Of a stretch of 41,221 nucleotides of DNA, positions 6,305 through 15,427 are shown in pieces. Source of the DNA: Candidatus Amphrikana amoebophyrae (lineage in GTDB: Bacteria; Chlamydiota; Chlamydiia; Chlamydiales; JACRBE01). Position numbers and translations under genes: made by a program. The notes under the pieces are model-generated. The model had not been told where the DNA came from, searched no databases, and was given only the letters and a program-made list of their open reading frames with translations. Where the stretch lies: contig JAUHQG010000052.1 in NCBI GenBank assembly GCA_030408475.1, forward strand, positions 1-41,221. Reading direction: 5' to 3'. Position 1 is the first letter of the stretch. Each line of letters opens with the position of its first letter.

Positions 6305-7400
6305 GTGGATGAACTAAACGAAGACGCTATAAAAGACATTGGAGAGAGAATCGTTCAAATGCGGAGGTTTCTTTGACCTCGATAAAAAAGAAAATGAACT
6401 CTCTGATCTAGAAAATGAAATGACTCAGCCCCATTTTTGGGACGATCAATCTCGAGCCAATCAAGTGGTTAAGCAAGTCTCTACTCTAAAAGAGACTGTT
6501 AAGCCTTTTCTAGAAACTGAAAAAAAATTCAGCGATTTAGAAGGTATTTATCCAGACGCTAAAGAAATGGGCGATGAAGACCTTTTAAATGAACTTAAAT
6601 CTGAAGCCGATCTCACTTTAAAAATGCTTGAAGAGCTCGAAATTAAAAAGATGCTCTCAGGTGAACTCGATCCAAGCAACTGCTTTTTATCCATCAATGC
6701 TGGAGCTGGTGGAACAGAAAGTTGTGATTGGGCTTTAATGCTCATGCGCATGTATCAAAGATGGGCCCAAAAACGGGGCTTCAAATGTAATTCAGTTGAT
6801 ATGGTTGATGGTGAAGTGGCGGGAATTAAGAGCGTTACCCTTAAAATTGAAGGACCTTTTGCTTACGGCTATGCTAAAGCTGAAAAAGGGGTACATCGAT
6901 TGGTTAGAATATCTCCTTTTGATAGCAATGCCAAGCGGCATACTTCTTTTGCCTCTGTCGATGTAAGTCCTGAAATTGATGACGCAATAGAAATCGAAAT
7001 TAAACCCGATGACATTCGAATTGATACTTATCGCGCTTCTGGCGCAGGGGGTCAACATGTTAATAAAACTGAATCAGCCGTTCGTATCACTCACCACCCT
7101 TCTGGTATTGTTGTTTCTTGTCAAAATGAAAGATCTCAGGTGCAGAATAAAGAGACCTGTTTTAAGATGTTAAAATCCAAACTATACGAAAAGCAAGTTT
7201 TAGAAAGAGAAGCTTCTTTGAAAGAGCTTGGTGGAGAAAAAATGGACATTGGGTGGGGATCTCAAATTCGTAACTACGTTTTTCAGCCTTACACCTTAGT
7301 GAAAGATAATCGGACTAAATTTGAAGTGGGAAATATTCAAGCCGTTATGGATGGTGATATTGATCCCTTCATTACTGCATATTTAAAGGAATTTGGCTAA
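6305..7400 (+). CDS. prfB: Peptide chain release factor 2, +1 programmed frameshift
   Basis: RF2 ends translation at UGA and UAA. The gene is in two frames: GTG 6305 through CTT 6371-6373 (23 codons), then, after the ribosome skips one base at the in-frame TGA 6374-6376, from GAC 6375 to the stop at 7398-7400. The product is 364 residues, as in E. coli (365). SPF (residues 203-205) reads the stop codon, and GGQ (248-250) triggers peptide release. A translation starting at ATG 6339 lies in the second frame only and would miss the normal N-terminus. GTG 6305 is the only in-frame start after TAA 6290-6292. The following GNAT gene overlaps the stop (TAATG). Confidence 0.95.
6363..6377 (+). promoter_or_regulatory. 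RF2 autoregulatory +1 frameshift site
   Basis: GGAGG (6363-6367), three bases, CTT (6371-6373), TGA (6374-6376), C. The spacing of the internal Shine-Dalgarno element to the slip codon, and the UGA-C context, match the E. coli prfB site. When RF2 is scarce, the ribosome pauses at UGA and slips to UUU, so RF2 controls its own synthesis. Confidence 0.9.
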
Positions 7401-7921
7401 TGGCAAAAGCAGATTTGCAACTTATTACTGACGATCCTAGATATAGTATTCGCTATACAAGAGTATTAGATAAAGGAGCCCTTGTTAATTGGATAAAAGC
7501 ACCTGAAGTTTTGCGTTGGTTTCCTATGGAAGGGGATAAAGAGATAGAACTTTGTTTGCGAAACTGGATCGGATTTTCTAGATTTCAATGTAGCTTAACA
7601 GCTACTTTTGATCATACTCCAATTGGAATAGCAACCCTATACTTAATGCCGTATAAAAAAGTGGCTCATCTAGCTATGGTTAATATTGTGGTCTCTCCAA
7701 ATATGCAGAAAAAAGGGGTAGGAACCTCTTTAGTTCGTAATATTGTTCATCTGGCTAAAACTAAGTTCAAATTGACATCCATTCATTTCGAAGTGATGGA
7801 GGGGTGTGACTTAATTCCCATTTTAGAAAAACAAGGCTTTGTTCAAGTTTTTCGCCAAAGTAGTTTTTATACTGTATTTGGAGATGATGTGGCCAGAATA
7901 GTGATGGAGGTGCAACTGTAG
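7400..7921 (+). CDS. GNAT-family N-acetyltransferase, first of a tandem pair
   Basis: A 173-residue protein of the GNAT fold. The acetyl-CoA binding motif A is VSPNMQKKGVGTSLV (Q-x-x-G-x-G type) near residues 98-112, preceded by a beta strand with MVNIVV, and followed by IHFEVMEG and a final KQGFVQVFRQ strand-helix block. It overlaps the prfB stop codon and is followed without gap by a second GNAT gene. RWFPMEGDKEIE here matches PYFPMCELKEVE there, so they are tandem duplicates. The CT458 gene of C. trachomatis holds the same place. The substrate is unknown; the prfB link suggests but does not prove a translation-related target. Confidence 0.85.
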   Translation: MAKADLQLITDDPRYSIRYTRVLDKGALVNWIKAPEVLRWFPMEGDKEIELCLRNWIGFSRFQCSLTATFDHTPIGIATLYLMPYKKVAHLAMVNIVVSPNMQKKGVGTSLVRNIVHLAKTKFKLTSIHFEVMEGCDLIPILEKQGFVQVFRQSSFYTVFGDDVARIVMEVQL

Positions 7922-8422
7922 ATGTTGTGGAAAAAAGATAAATTATCAATTAGACAGGCCGAAATTTCTGATAGTGAGCCATTAATTCAATTCTTGATGG
8001 AACCGGGCGTTTTGCCTTATTTTCCAATGTGTGAGCTTAAAGAAGTGGAAGATGCCGCTAAAGTATCGGTTTCTTATCGCGATTCGAATGCAGCTTTTAC
8101 TGCAGAATATGATGGAGAAATTTGTGGAAATACGATACTCTACATTAGTCCTTTTACAAAAAACAAACGGCAATGTTTGTTTATGATTATTGTGGGAGAA
8201 AAATTTCGCAATAAAGGTATTGGCTCAATGATGTTAGATCACTTGTTTGAAGTGGCAAAAAATGAGCACAATATTAATTTATTACACTTAGAAGTGTATG
8301 AAGATAATCCTGCTAGAAAATTATATGAGCGGAAAGGATTTGAGCAATATGGAGTGCATCCTAAGTTTCTAAAAGAGCCTGATGGATTTCGTGATAAAAT
8401 TTTAATGCAAAAAAAACTATAA
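7922..8422 (+). CDS. GNAT-family N-acetyltransferase, second of a tandem pair
   Basis: A 166-residue GNAT protein starting right after the stop of its neighbour. Motif A is VGEKFRNKGIGSMML (R-x-x-G-x-G) near residues 86-100; motif B is VYEDNPARKLYERKGFEQYG, the classic GNAT ending. This copy keeps the usual N-P-A-x-x-L-Y-x-x-x-G-F signature, which the first copy has lost (PILEKQGF), so this one is more likely the ancestral activity. The substrate cannot be read from sequence. It is cotranscribed with prfB and yebC. Confidence 0.88.
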   Translation: MLWKKDKLSIRQAEISDSEPLIQFLMEPGVLPYFPMCELKEVEDAAKVSVSYRDSNAAFTAEYDGEICGNTILYISPFTKNKRQCLFMIIVGEKFRNKGIGSMMLDHLFEVAKNEHNINLLHLEVYEDNPARKLYERKGFEQYGVHPKFLKEPDGFRDKILMQKKL

Positions 8423-8436
8423 AATTGGATTGAATT

Positions 8437-9159
8437 ATGGCTGGGCATAGCAAATGGGCCAATATTAAGCACAAAAAAGGGAAAGCCGACGCTAAAAAGG
8501 GAAAAATCTTTTCTCAGGTTACCAAAGAGATTATTAGCGCTGTTAAACAAGGTGGTCCCGATATCAAAAGCAATGTGAAATTGCGTTTGGCTATTCAAAA
8601 AGCAAAAGCGGCTAATTTACCTTCAGAAAATATCGAGCGTAACATTAAAAAAGCGAGTAGCTCTGATCAAACAGACTACACTGAAATGCTCTATGAGCTT
8701 TATGGTTATGGCGGCGTTGGCATATTAGTTGAAGTTATGACTGATAATAAGAATCGAGCTGCATCTGATATGAGAATTGCGACAAACAAGTGTGGAGGAT
8801 CGATTGCTTCTCCTGGCGCGGTAGCTTATAATTTCGAGAAGAAAGGGATTATTCATGTGCCGAGTAATGTTGCTATTGAAGATGAGCTCTTTACGATCGC
8901 AATTGAAGCTGGCGCTGAAGATTTTGAGCGTGTAGAAGAGGTTTATGTGATTACAACAGCTCCGGATCAACTCATTTCAGTGAAAGATGTACTTGATGAC
9001 AAACAAATTAGTACTGAAGAGTGTAGTTTGCAATATTTGCCAAATACATATATTGACTGCTCTGAAGATGATGCTAAAAAGAATATGAAGTTAATTGAGT
9101 GGCTTGAAGAGTTAGAAGACGTTGGCGAAGTGTTTCATAATATGAACTTTTCAGAATAA
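8437..9159 (+). CDS. yebC: YebC/PmpR (TACO1) family protein
   Basis: 240 residues beginning MAGHSKWANIKHKKGKADAK, the family's signature start, then IFSQVTKEI, NLPSENIERNIKKA, YELYGYGGVGILVEVMTDN and the CGGSIASPGAVAYNF block. YebC proteins were long called transcription regulators, but work on bacterial YebC and human TACO1 shows they help ribosomes translate difficult (for example proline-rich) stretches. The location next to prfB fits a translation role and matches CT457. It ends facing the minus-strand CDP-alcohol gene, only 9 bases away. Confidence 0.95.
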   Translation: MAGHSKWANIKHKKGKADAKKGKIFSQVTKEIISAVKQGGPDIKSNVKLRLAIQKAKAANLPSENIERNIKKASSSDQTDYTEMLYELYGYGGVGILVEVMTDNKNRAASDMRIATNKCGGSIASPGAVAYNFEKKGIIHVPSNVAIEDELFTIAIEAGAEDFERVEEVYVITTAPDQLISVKDVLDDKQISTEECSLQYLPNTYIDCSEDDAKKNMKLIEWLEELEDVGEVFHNMNFSE

Positions 9160-9168
9160 AAAGTGATA

Positions 9169-9759
9169 TTACACGTTGGGTTTTGTAAACTGAGATATTC
9201 TAATGAGTGCTGTAATTAATACTAACATAGAAAAAGTGATCGATAAATATACGAATAGTGAAGGAAGCAATATCATGGCGCAAAAGAAGATAAATGCTTC
9301 AGTTCTCTCCATAATTCCTACTGAATAGTGAAAGCTTTTTTCACTTTCGTTTTGCTCAAAAATACCGACAACTAAAAAGGAAGTAATACAGAGCAATATT
9401 GATCCTAGCATGATTAGACAAAGTGCGCCTCTTACTTGAGAATTCACATAAAAAAGTCCTAAGATAATAGCAAATTCAACACATCTGTCAAAAAAGATAT
9501 CGAGTGCAGCTCCCGAAGGGGAAACCTTTTCAAATGCTCTTGCTATTGAGCCATCTAGTGTATCTAAATAACCCGAGAAAATAAGGAGGGCGCAAGCTAA
9601 ATAGGAATAGCCAAAGGCAATAAATAGAGCTGATAAGAGGCCAAAACATAACGCTATGAATGAAACTCTACTTGGTTTTACTTTAGCGATCCAATTAACC
9701 CTCAAAAGAGGATTAATTAGAACTGCTTGATATTTTTCTCTAAATCTCGAATCTATCAT
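9169..9759 (-). CDS. CDP-alcohol phosphatidyltransferase
   Basis: A 196-residue polytopic membrane enzyme. The family motif D-x2-D-G-x2-A-R-x8-G-x3-D-x3-D is complete: D66, D69, G70, A73, R74, G83, D87, D91. About six hydrophobic helices follow. The family transfers a phosphatidyl group from CDP-diacylglycerol to an alcohol such as glycerol phosphate or serine. Which alcohol is used cannot be read; the length (about 190) suits PgsA or a short phosphatidylserine synthase-like enzyme. It lies downstream of ide, plsB and rng in the same direction, separated from ide by hairpins. Confidence 0.85.
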   Translation of the reverse strand: MIDSRFREKYQAVLINPLLRVNWIAKVKPSRVSFIALCFGLLSALFIAFGYSYLACALLIFSGYLDTLDGSIARAFEKVSPSGAALDIFFDRCVEFAIILGLFYVNSQVRGALCLIMLGSILLCITSFLVVGIFEQNESEKSFHYSVGIMERTEAFIFFCAMILLPSLFVYLSITFSMLVLITALIRISQFTKPNV

Positions 9760-9783
9760 TTTCCAACTCCCTCATTTGGGTTT

Positions 9784-9838
9784 CCAAAGGGCCTTTGGCC
9801 TTTTGGCAGGGATTTTAAGGGGCAGAAGCGCCCCTTAA
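9784..9838 (-). terminator. GC-rich hairpins downstream of the insulinase gene
   Basis: TTAAGGGGC (9815-9823) and GCCCCTTAA (9830-9838) form a perfect 9-bp stem with a 6-base loop, 4 bases past the insulinase stop. A second short inverted repeat, CCAAAGG and CCTTTGG (9784-9790, 9792-9798), follows. On the minus strand no T run follows, so termination may be partial, or this is an mRNA 3' stabiliser. Confidence 0.5.
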
Positions 9839-9842
9839 TCTT

Positions 9843-12749
9843 TTATCGAGCGCCATCAGAATAGGTGCTTTCTTTACGCATGGCATCAACTGAAGAGAGT
9901 CCATAGTTGAAATCTTCTGGTATAGATTGAGTATGGGCTGTTTGGCCTCCTGATGGATCTATGCCTTCTACTAAAATAGCCAGTCTTCTTCCATTAGAAA
10001 GAGAAATCATTTTAATAGCTTGAGTAGTAAAGGCTTCATAATCAAGAGCTTCTAAAGCGAGTGCTAAGTTTTCATAGCGGTCATATTCACCATTATGTTC
10101 AAACGTCAGTTTGAATTCTTTAGCAGCCATTTCATCTAAATTGCTGTCTGGCATACGCAATTCGGAAATAAGCGATTGCTTAATCGCTTCAAATCGCTCT
10201 TGAGGAATGTTCTTGCGAAGATCTCGTGTCCAATCTTCGATGAAAACTTCATTGCGGGTGAGCAAATCCTCAGGGCGATGTGAGCTCGATTGGACGTAAA
10301 AGTATTCTAAAAGTTCATCGCGAATACTAACCCCTTGAGATCCCACTTGATAGCCAAGTTGTTGTTTAGTTCTCAATTCATCAAAGAAGGCAGTATTAAG
10401 TGCTGTAGATAAAATGGAATGTACAGCAGCTTTAGATGGCTTATAATTGCCCATTTGAATCATCAAAATAGTTGAAAAACCTAATTGAGGTGAATTCAAT
10501 TTAATCTGTTTAGGGTGTTTAGCTAATCTAATGAGCTCAACATGAGAGTGTTCGCTTTTAGGTAAGCTGTTTGATGAAAGTGTAGCGCCAATTTTGTCAT
10601 AGAGATCTTTGGCTTCACTTTTTGTAAAGTTGCCTGTGGCATACCCTTTGAGATAAATTTTGTTAAATAAGGTCATCGAATAGTCATTGATATCTTCAAA
10701 ATAGGTCGATTCAAGTTCTTTTAACATTTCTTCACTGGTATATGAGTCGTTATACATAATGCTTTTAAGTGTATTAAAACCAAAGCTTAGAGGGGGACTT
10801 TTCATAGCATTGGCATAATTCAGGCCCATTTGCTGTTTATAACGGTCAAAATCGCCTGAAGAGATATTCAAAGCTTTCATTTTTTTGAAAAAGGCTAAAG
10901 TCGCTTCACTTGCTTTATCACTAAAGCCTGAAAGAGTAAATATGAGCATTTCATCTTTTTGAGTAATACTCATTCCAATATCTGCAGATCTAGTATAAGA
11001 TAATAGGGGAGCTAGCTCTTCTGAAAGAGCCATTAAATAGAGATCTGTAAGCACTTTTGATTGAACTGAAGGATTAATATTGGGGGCTAATATTCCAATT
11101 TCCATGACAACTTCTGGATTATAAAAACGTTGATCTTCTTTATAATATAATTCACCTTGATCATTGATTTGAATTAATAAAGGTATTGTAGCTTTTACTT
11201 TATTATTATGACTGATTAATTCAAGATTATTTGGGATAAAAGGGTTTCTTTTTGGTAGTTGAATCGATTCAAGAGGAGGGGCTAAGGCAAGGGAAACGAT
11301 CTCTTTTTTCGAGTATGGTTCTACTTTGTATTCTATGCCGTAGTATTTCTCTTTTTTATCAAAGTTGAAATTGGACCCCATTTTTCCTACAACTAAAACG
11401 GAGCAAGATTGAGGAGTGAGTTGATCTAGAATTTCTTTCATTAAATGGGGATTAAAAGAGTCGATCACATTTGTTTTTTGAGGAAATGTGGACAAATCTT
11501 CATATTGCATCATTTCTGTAAGATGCATCGTTTGCATGAAAGGGTTTTCAGATCTTGCTGCATATTCATATTGAAGAGTTTGCATTTGCTTCATTTCATC
11601 AAATAGATATTTTGGAAAGCGTTTAGATTTATACTGATGGAGAGTTTGGTAAATTCTTTTAGTCACTTCATCGTGATTATCAAGCCCTTTTTGAGTTAAG
11701 CTAACATCGATTACAAATGTGAGGTTGTTGCTAGAAAGGCGCATGGGGTGTGCGGAAACAGATTCTATCCAACCTTTATTGAGTAAGTTTTGATATAAGC
11801 TATTTGGAGTGCGCATATTTAGAGTATAGGCGAGCAATCTTAAGTGCATTAAGTTATGCAGCGAGCCTTCTTGGAAGGGGATTTCCCAAATATAAGAGAT
11901 TTCTTTGATATCATGAATCGGTTTTTGATAAATTTTAGCCCCTTTTTGGTTTTCAGATAGTAAAAGGGTGTAGGGAAAAGGCTTATCTAGTTTGCGATTA
12001 GGAACTTTTGAAAAGGCATTTGAAACAATTTCAGTCATTTCGTCTAAACTCATTGTTGAAGTCATAGAAACGACCATATTATTGGCGCCATAATGAGAAT
12101 TAAACCACTGCCTTAAAGTGTGGTGCGGTATATTTTTTAAAGTATCAGAATTTCCAACGCTAAAGCGTGACATTGGGTGGTTGGGATTGGCATTGGCTTG
12201 TAGAAGCCTCCAACCTCTTCTTCCATCGTTATCAGTATATATAGTATTTTCGTTATCAACCGCTTTAAACTCTCTTTCCATACCTGATTGAGAGAGGAGT
12301 GGATCTACAAAGAAATCAGATAAGTAGTCTATATATTGAGCAAAGGCGTTATTGTTGATGGAAGCGCCATAAACAGTATAACAAGTAGAAGTCCAAGCAT
12401 TATAGCTTCCGCCATTATCTGATAAAAATTTACGATAGCCCGCTTCATCTGGATATTTACTCGTTCCTAAAAATAGCATATGCTCTAAATAGTGAGCAGT
12501 ACCAGGATATTCAGCTGGATCATCCCATGAGCCCGCTTTTACTAATACGGCTGCACTTGATTTAGTCACTTGTGGATCTGAAATAATAAAAACTTCAATC
12601 CCATTATTGAGTTTTAACTTGCGAGTTTTTCGATCTTGCATCGAAATAGTTTTTATTTTGAGTTGATTTTCATCAGGGATCACTTCGTAGTTTTTAGAAA
12701 TAAGTGATGCGCTTATGAAAATGGTAAGCAGGCTTAATAATAGTCGCAT
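9843..12749 (-). CDS. Insulinase-family (M16) zinc metalloprotease
   Basis: A 968-residue pitrilysin/insulysin-type protease. The N-terminal hydrophobic stretch MRLLLSLLTIFISASLIS looks like a signal peptide, so it is exported, probably to the periplasm. The inverted zinc motif H-x-x-E-H is H86-E89-H90 in HYLEHMLFLGTSKYP, with the downstream glutamate in KAVDNENTI. The C-terminal half carries the paired inactive lobe (for example TKQQLGYQVGS), typical of single-chain M16A enzymes. These degrade short peptides. ATG 12749 follows TGAGGA. It follows plsB by 46 bases, the order seen in CT806-CT807-CT808. Confidence 0.92.
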   Translation of the reverse strand: MRLLLSLLTIFISASLISKNYEVIPDENQLKIKTISMQDRKTRKLKLNNGIEVFIISDPQVTKSSAAVLVKAGSWDDPAEYPGTAHYLEHMLFLGTSKYPDEAGYRKFLSDNGGSYNAWTSTCYTVYGASINNNAFAQYIDYLSDFFVDPLLSQSGMEREFKAVDNENTIYTDNDGRRGWRLLQANANPNHPMSRFSVGNSDTLKNIPHHTLRQWFNSHYGANNMVVSMTSTMSLDEMTEIVSNAFSKVPNRKLDKPFPYTLLLSENQKGAKIYQKPIHDIKEISYIWEIPFQEGSLHNLMHLRLLAYTLNMRTPNSLYQNLLNKGWIESVSAHPMRLSSNNLTFVIDVSLTQKGLDNHDEVTKRIYQTLHQYKSKRFPKYLFDEMKQMQTLQYEYAARSENPFMQTMHLTEMMQYEDLSTFPQKTNVIDSFNPHLMKEILDQLTPQSCSVLVVGKMGSNFNFDKKEKYYGIEYKVEPYSKKEIVSLALAPPLESIQLPKRNPFIPNNLELISHNNKVKATIPLLIQINDQGELYYKEDQRFYNPEVVMEIGILAPNINPSVQSKVLTDLYLMALSEELAPLLSYTRSADIGMSITQKDEMLIFTLSGFSDKASEATLAFFKKMKALNISSGDFDRYKQQMGLNYANAMKSPPLSFGFNTLKSIMYNDSYTSEEMLKELESTYFEDINDYSMTLFNKIYLKGYATGNFTKSEAKDLYDKIGATLSSNSLPKSEHSHVELIRLAKHPKQIKLNSPQLGFSTILMIQMGNYKPSKAAVHSILSTALNTAFFDELRTKQQLGYQVGSQGVSIRDELLEYFYVQSSSHRPEDLLTRNEVFIEDWTRDLRKNIPQERFEAIKQSLISELRMPDSNLDEMAAKEFKLTFEHNGEYDRYENLALALEALDYEAFTTQAIKMISLSNGRRLAILVEGIDPSGGQTAHTQSIPEDFNYGLSSVDAMRKESTYSDGAR

Positions 12750-12795
12750 GAAATCCTCAAAAAATAGTATTTGGACCCATTTTAGCAGATATTAT

Positions 12796-13800
12796 TTAGT
12801 AGTCTACAGTAAAATTTTTATAAGCTTTATTAACTAAGTTAAAGATGTATTTAGCTTTCATTTTTCTCTTACCATGCTTGTCGAGATTAGCGCTGTCAGG
12901 AATATTTTCCATATCAATTTCGTTACCAAAATGAAGGTGAACGGCTCCACCGTGAGTAATACGTTGCTCACCTAATTCAATTTGGCGAGTTTCAGGAGGA
13001 GGTAGTATGGAATATGTAGCTAAAGAGAGGGGATAAAAATGGGTTGGTGTTTTTGATCTTTTTGCCATTAAATGAAACATTTCAATACTTTGAGGATCAA
13101 ATTCAGCGAGTTCAACTTTACCATTTTTACCAGGTCTATCGCGACCACCAGAAGGGGCAACGTAAATACAGTGGCCACCTTCTTTAAGGAGCTCGCTCAT
13201 CAGCTGCATCGTTTTTTTGTTGTGAGCTGTTTTTTGGTGCTGTTTTTCTGGAGGGTTGTCAATATATTTTTTTGAAAATATGCAAAGTAAATTACATCCC
13301 ATACTAAAAGGGGCAGCTAGAGGATCTGTTAGAACTCTTTCACCAGCAACAAAGATTTTGTCTTCAGCTAAGTTTGGGTAGTTGTCTTGCAGTAGTATGC
13401 TAAATACTTGAGGATCGCCTTCAATTTGGTGGTTAGCAAATAAGACAACATTTTCCCCGTTTTTTACTTTTTCATCGATTTCCCTTAGGTTTTTGATCCC
13501 TGTTAGGGTAGATTTTTCAAGATTGATAAGGGGTTTAATAAAGCTAATGCCTAATTGGTAATAATCTAGAGGAGAACGAATCGCTTTATGATAAGGCTCG
13601 AATTGAAAAGGGGCGACAAAGTGTTTTTCCATGAGCATTAATAAAGTGGAAAACATTTTAGCGACTTCATTTAGGTCTTGGTTATTGTCTAAGGCAACTT
13701 TTTCATAACATTGCAAAAATCCCTCTAAATTTCGAATAACCTTTTCTGGTATCGATTTCTTTTCTTTATAAGGAGAGATTAAATCTAAGAGGTGGATCAT
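12796..13800 (-). CDS. plsB: Glycerol-3-phosphate acyltransferase, plastid ATS1 type
   Basis: Adds the first acyl chain to glycerol-3-phosphate in phospholipid synthesis. The 334-residue protein has the catalytic N-H-x4-D block N123-H124...D129 (NHQIEGDP) and later VAGERVLTDP, PSGGRDRP (glycerol-phosphate binding) and PLSLATYSILPPP. The block matches the soluble plant plastid enzyme (NHQTEADP in plants), not the large membrane PlsB of E. coli; this enzyme pair is a known plant-chlamydia relationship. The ATG overlaps the rng stop (ATGA). Works with plsX (16161-17174), which supplies acyl-phosphate in many bacteria, although this type usually uses acyl-ACP. Confidence 0.92.
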   Translation of the reverse strand: MIHLLDLISPYKEKKSIPEKVIRNLEGFLQCYEKVALDNNQDLNEVAKMFSTLLMLMEKHFVAPFQFEPYHKAIRSPLDYYQLGISFIKPLINLEKSTLTGIKNLREIDEKVKNGENVVLFANHQIEGDPQVFSILLQDNYPNLAEDKIFVAGERVLTDPLAAPFSMGCNLLCIFSKKYIDNPPEKQHQKTAHNKKTMQLMSELLKEGGHCIYVAPSGGRDRPGKNGKVELAEFDPQSIEMFHLMAKRSKTPTHFYPLSLATYSILPPPETRQIELGEQRITHGGAVHLHFGNEIDMENIPDSANLDKHGKRKMKAKYIFNLVNKAYKNFTVDY

Positions 13801-15353
13801 AATTCAATAGCCTTGCGCTCGTTTCCTTCATAAAATTCAAATGCATTAATATGGAGATGATCTGATGTTTTAAACTCTAAAACACTATCTGATTGGTGAG
13901 CAATTCTTTCAAAGTGTTCTTTATCATGAACTGATAAATAGTGATCAATTTGTGGGTGATAAGTTAAACTTAAAGTGGGGTATTTTTTCTCAGCTAAAAG
14001 TTTGACTAGAGCTCTTTCTATATCAATAGAGACAGATTCGTGATTTTTAACCATGCCGTTTCCACTGCAATAAGGGCAGCTGGTGAACAGAGTTTGGGAA
14101 AGCGACTCACGTGATCTTTGACGAGTCATTTCAACTAAACCAAACTCACTCATTCCTAATACAGTACATCTTGCAGAATCACCTTTAAGGCAATCTTTGA
14201 AGTGATCTAAAACTCTTCTTTGGTTTTTACGGGTTTGCATATCAATAAAATCGCAAATAACGAGACCACCGATATTGCGAATACGCAATTGGCGAGCGGT
14301 TTCTTCAGCAGCTTCCATATTAAGTTTAACAAGAGTTTCTTCAACGCTATTGATTGAGCCACCACGTTGAGTGGAGCGACCAGAGTTAACATCAACAGTG
14401 TGCATGGCTTCAGTTCTATCGAAATAGAGATACCCGCCACTTGGGAGCCAAATTTTTCGTTTAAGAGCTTTATCAATTTCTCTTTCTACGCCAAATTTAT
14501 CAAACATGGGCACTTTGTCGCGATAAAACTCAATTTTGAGATTGTGGTCATTGGCATATTTTTTATAAAGACGAAGTAAGATTTGGTATACGTTATTATT
14601 ATCAACTATGAGTCTATCGTATTTTTTATCGATGGCAGTGATAAGCGCTTTTTTAACAAGATCAGATTCTTGGAAAAGGCATGAAGGTTTGTCAGCGGCA
14701 TGAAATTCGTCTACAACGCGATTCCATTGGTTGATAAGATCGGTAGCTTCTTCAATAAGCGCTTCGTTTGTAGCTGAAGCACTGGCTGTTCGACAAATAA
14801 GACCCACGTTATTGGGCATTTCAAAGGCGCGAATCAATTTTTTAAGACGGTCACGAACTCTTTGATCTTGAATTTTTCTAGAAACGCCCCGATGAGGGTT
14901 ATTGGGGAGCATCACTAAGTAGCGTCCCGCCATTGAAACATTAGAAGTTAATCGAGCTCCTTTGGTGCCGATGGGTTCTTTAACAACTTGGACTAAAACG
15001 GGTTGATCTTTTTTCAAAAGTTTAGAGATATCTTCTTCTTGCTTTTTCTTAGCGCTGTAATGGCTAATATCGCTTTCCCAATCGAAGTCCATATCGAACA
15101 TTTCTTTAAATTTTTGGGTATTTTCTAAAATATCAGAAATGTGGATAAAACCATTATCGCCTTCACCGATATCTAAAAAAGCAGATTGAATGTTTTTCAA
15201 GATATTAATGACATGGCCTTTGTAGATATTGCCAGTGAGTTGACGAGACTTTTTTCTCTCGACAACTAGGTCATGAAGGAGTCCTGCTTTTAATAGCGCG
15301 AGGCGCATTTCTTTTGATTCTATGTTTAAAAGTATAACTTTACTTGCAGCCAA
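13797..15353 (-). CDS. rng: Ribonuclease E/G family
   Basis: Single-strand endoribonuclease for rRNA maturation and mRNA decay. 518 residues: an S1-like domain near residues 35-125 (GNIYKGHVINILKNIQSAFLDIGEGDNGFIHI-type text), then the DNase I-like catalytic part with DVNSGRST and GGLVICDFIDM carrying the two metal-binding aspartates, and the zinc-link CPYCSGNG near residue 425. Length and domain order fit RNase G (CafA) without the RNase E scaffold tail. It starts at TTG 15353 with AGAGG 7 bases upstream, behind the promoter 15390-15418, and heads the rng-plsB-ide operon. Confidence 0.93.
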   Translation of the reverse strand: MAASKVILLNIESKEMRLALLKAGLLHDLVVERKKSRQLTGNIYKGHVINILKNIQSAFLDIGEGDNGFIHISDILENTQKFKEMFDMDFDWESDISHYSAKKKQEEDISKLLKKDQPVLVQVVKEPIGTKGARLTSNVSMAGRYLVMLPNNPHRGVSRKIQDQRVRDRLKKLIRAFEMPNNVGLICRTASASATNEALIEEATDLINQWNRVVDEFHAADKPSCLFQESDLVKKALITAIDKKYDRLIVDNNNVYQILLRLYKKYANDHNLKIEFYRDKVPMFDKFGVEREIDKALKRKIWLPSGGYLYFDRTEAMHTVDVNSGRSTQRGGSINSVEETLVKLNMEAAEETARQLRIRNIGGLVICDFIDMQTRKNQRRVLDHFKDCLKGDSARCTVLGMSEFGLVEMTRQRSRESLSQTLFTSCPYCSGNGMVKNHESVSIDIERALVKLLAEKKYPTLSLTYHPQIDHYLSVHDKEHFERIAHQSDSVLEFKTSDHLHINAFEFYEGNERKAIEL

Positions 15354-15389
15354 AGTGAATCCTCTTTATCGTAAGGTGGTCAAGTAACC

Positions 15390-15418
15390 ATTATAGACAC
15401 ATATTCGAATAGGTTCAA
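15390..15418 (-). promoter_or_regulatory. Promoter of the rng-plsB-ide operon
   Basis: On the minus strand TTGAAC (plus 15413-15418), 17 bases, TATAAT (plus 15390-15395). Expected transcription start near 15383, a leader of about 30 bases. The short divergent gap must also hold the promoter for the plus-strand gene at 15428, which I could not resolve. Confidence 0.75.
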
Positions 15419-15427
15419 GGAAGTAGT

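Noticed and set aside
13072..13275. Plus-strand frame inside plsB
   Set aside because: Antisense to a conserved gene, with no signals or similarity.
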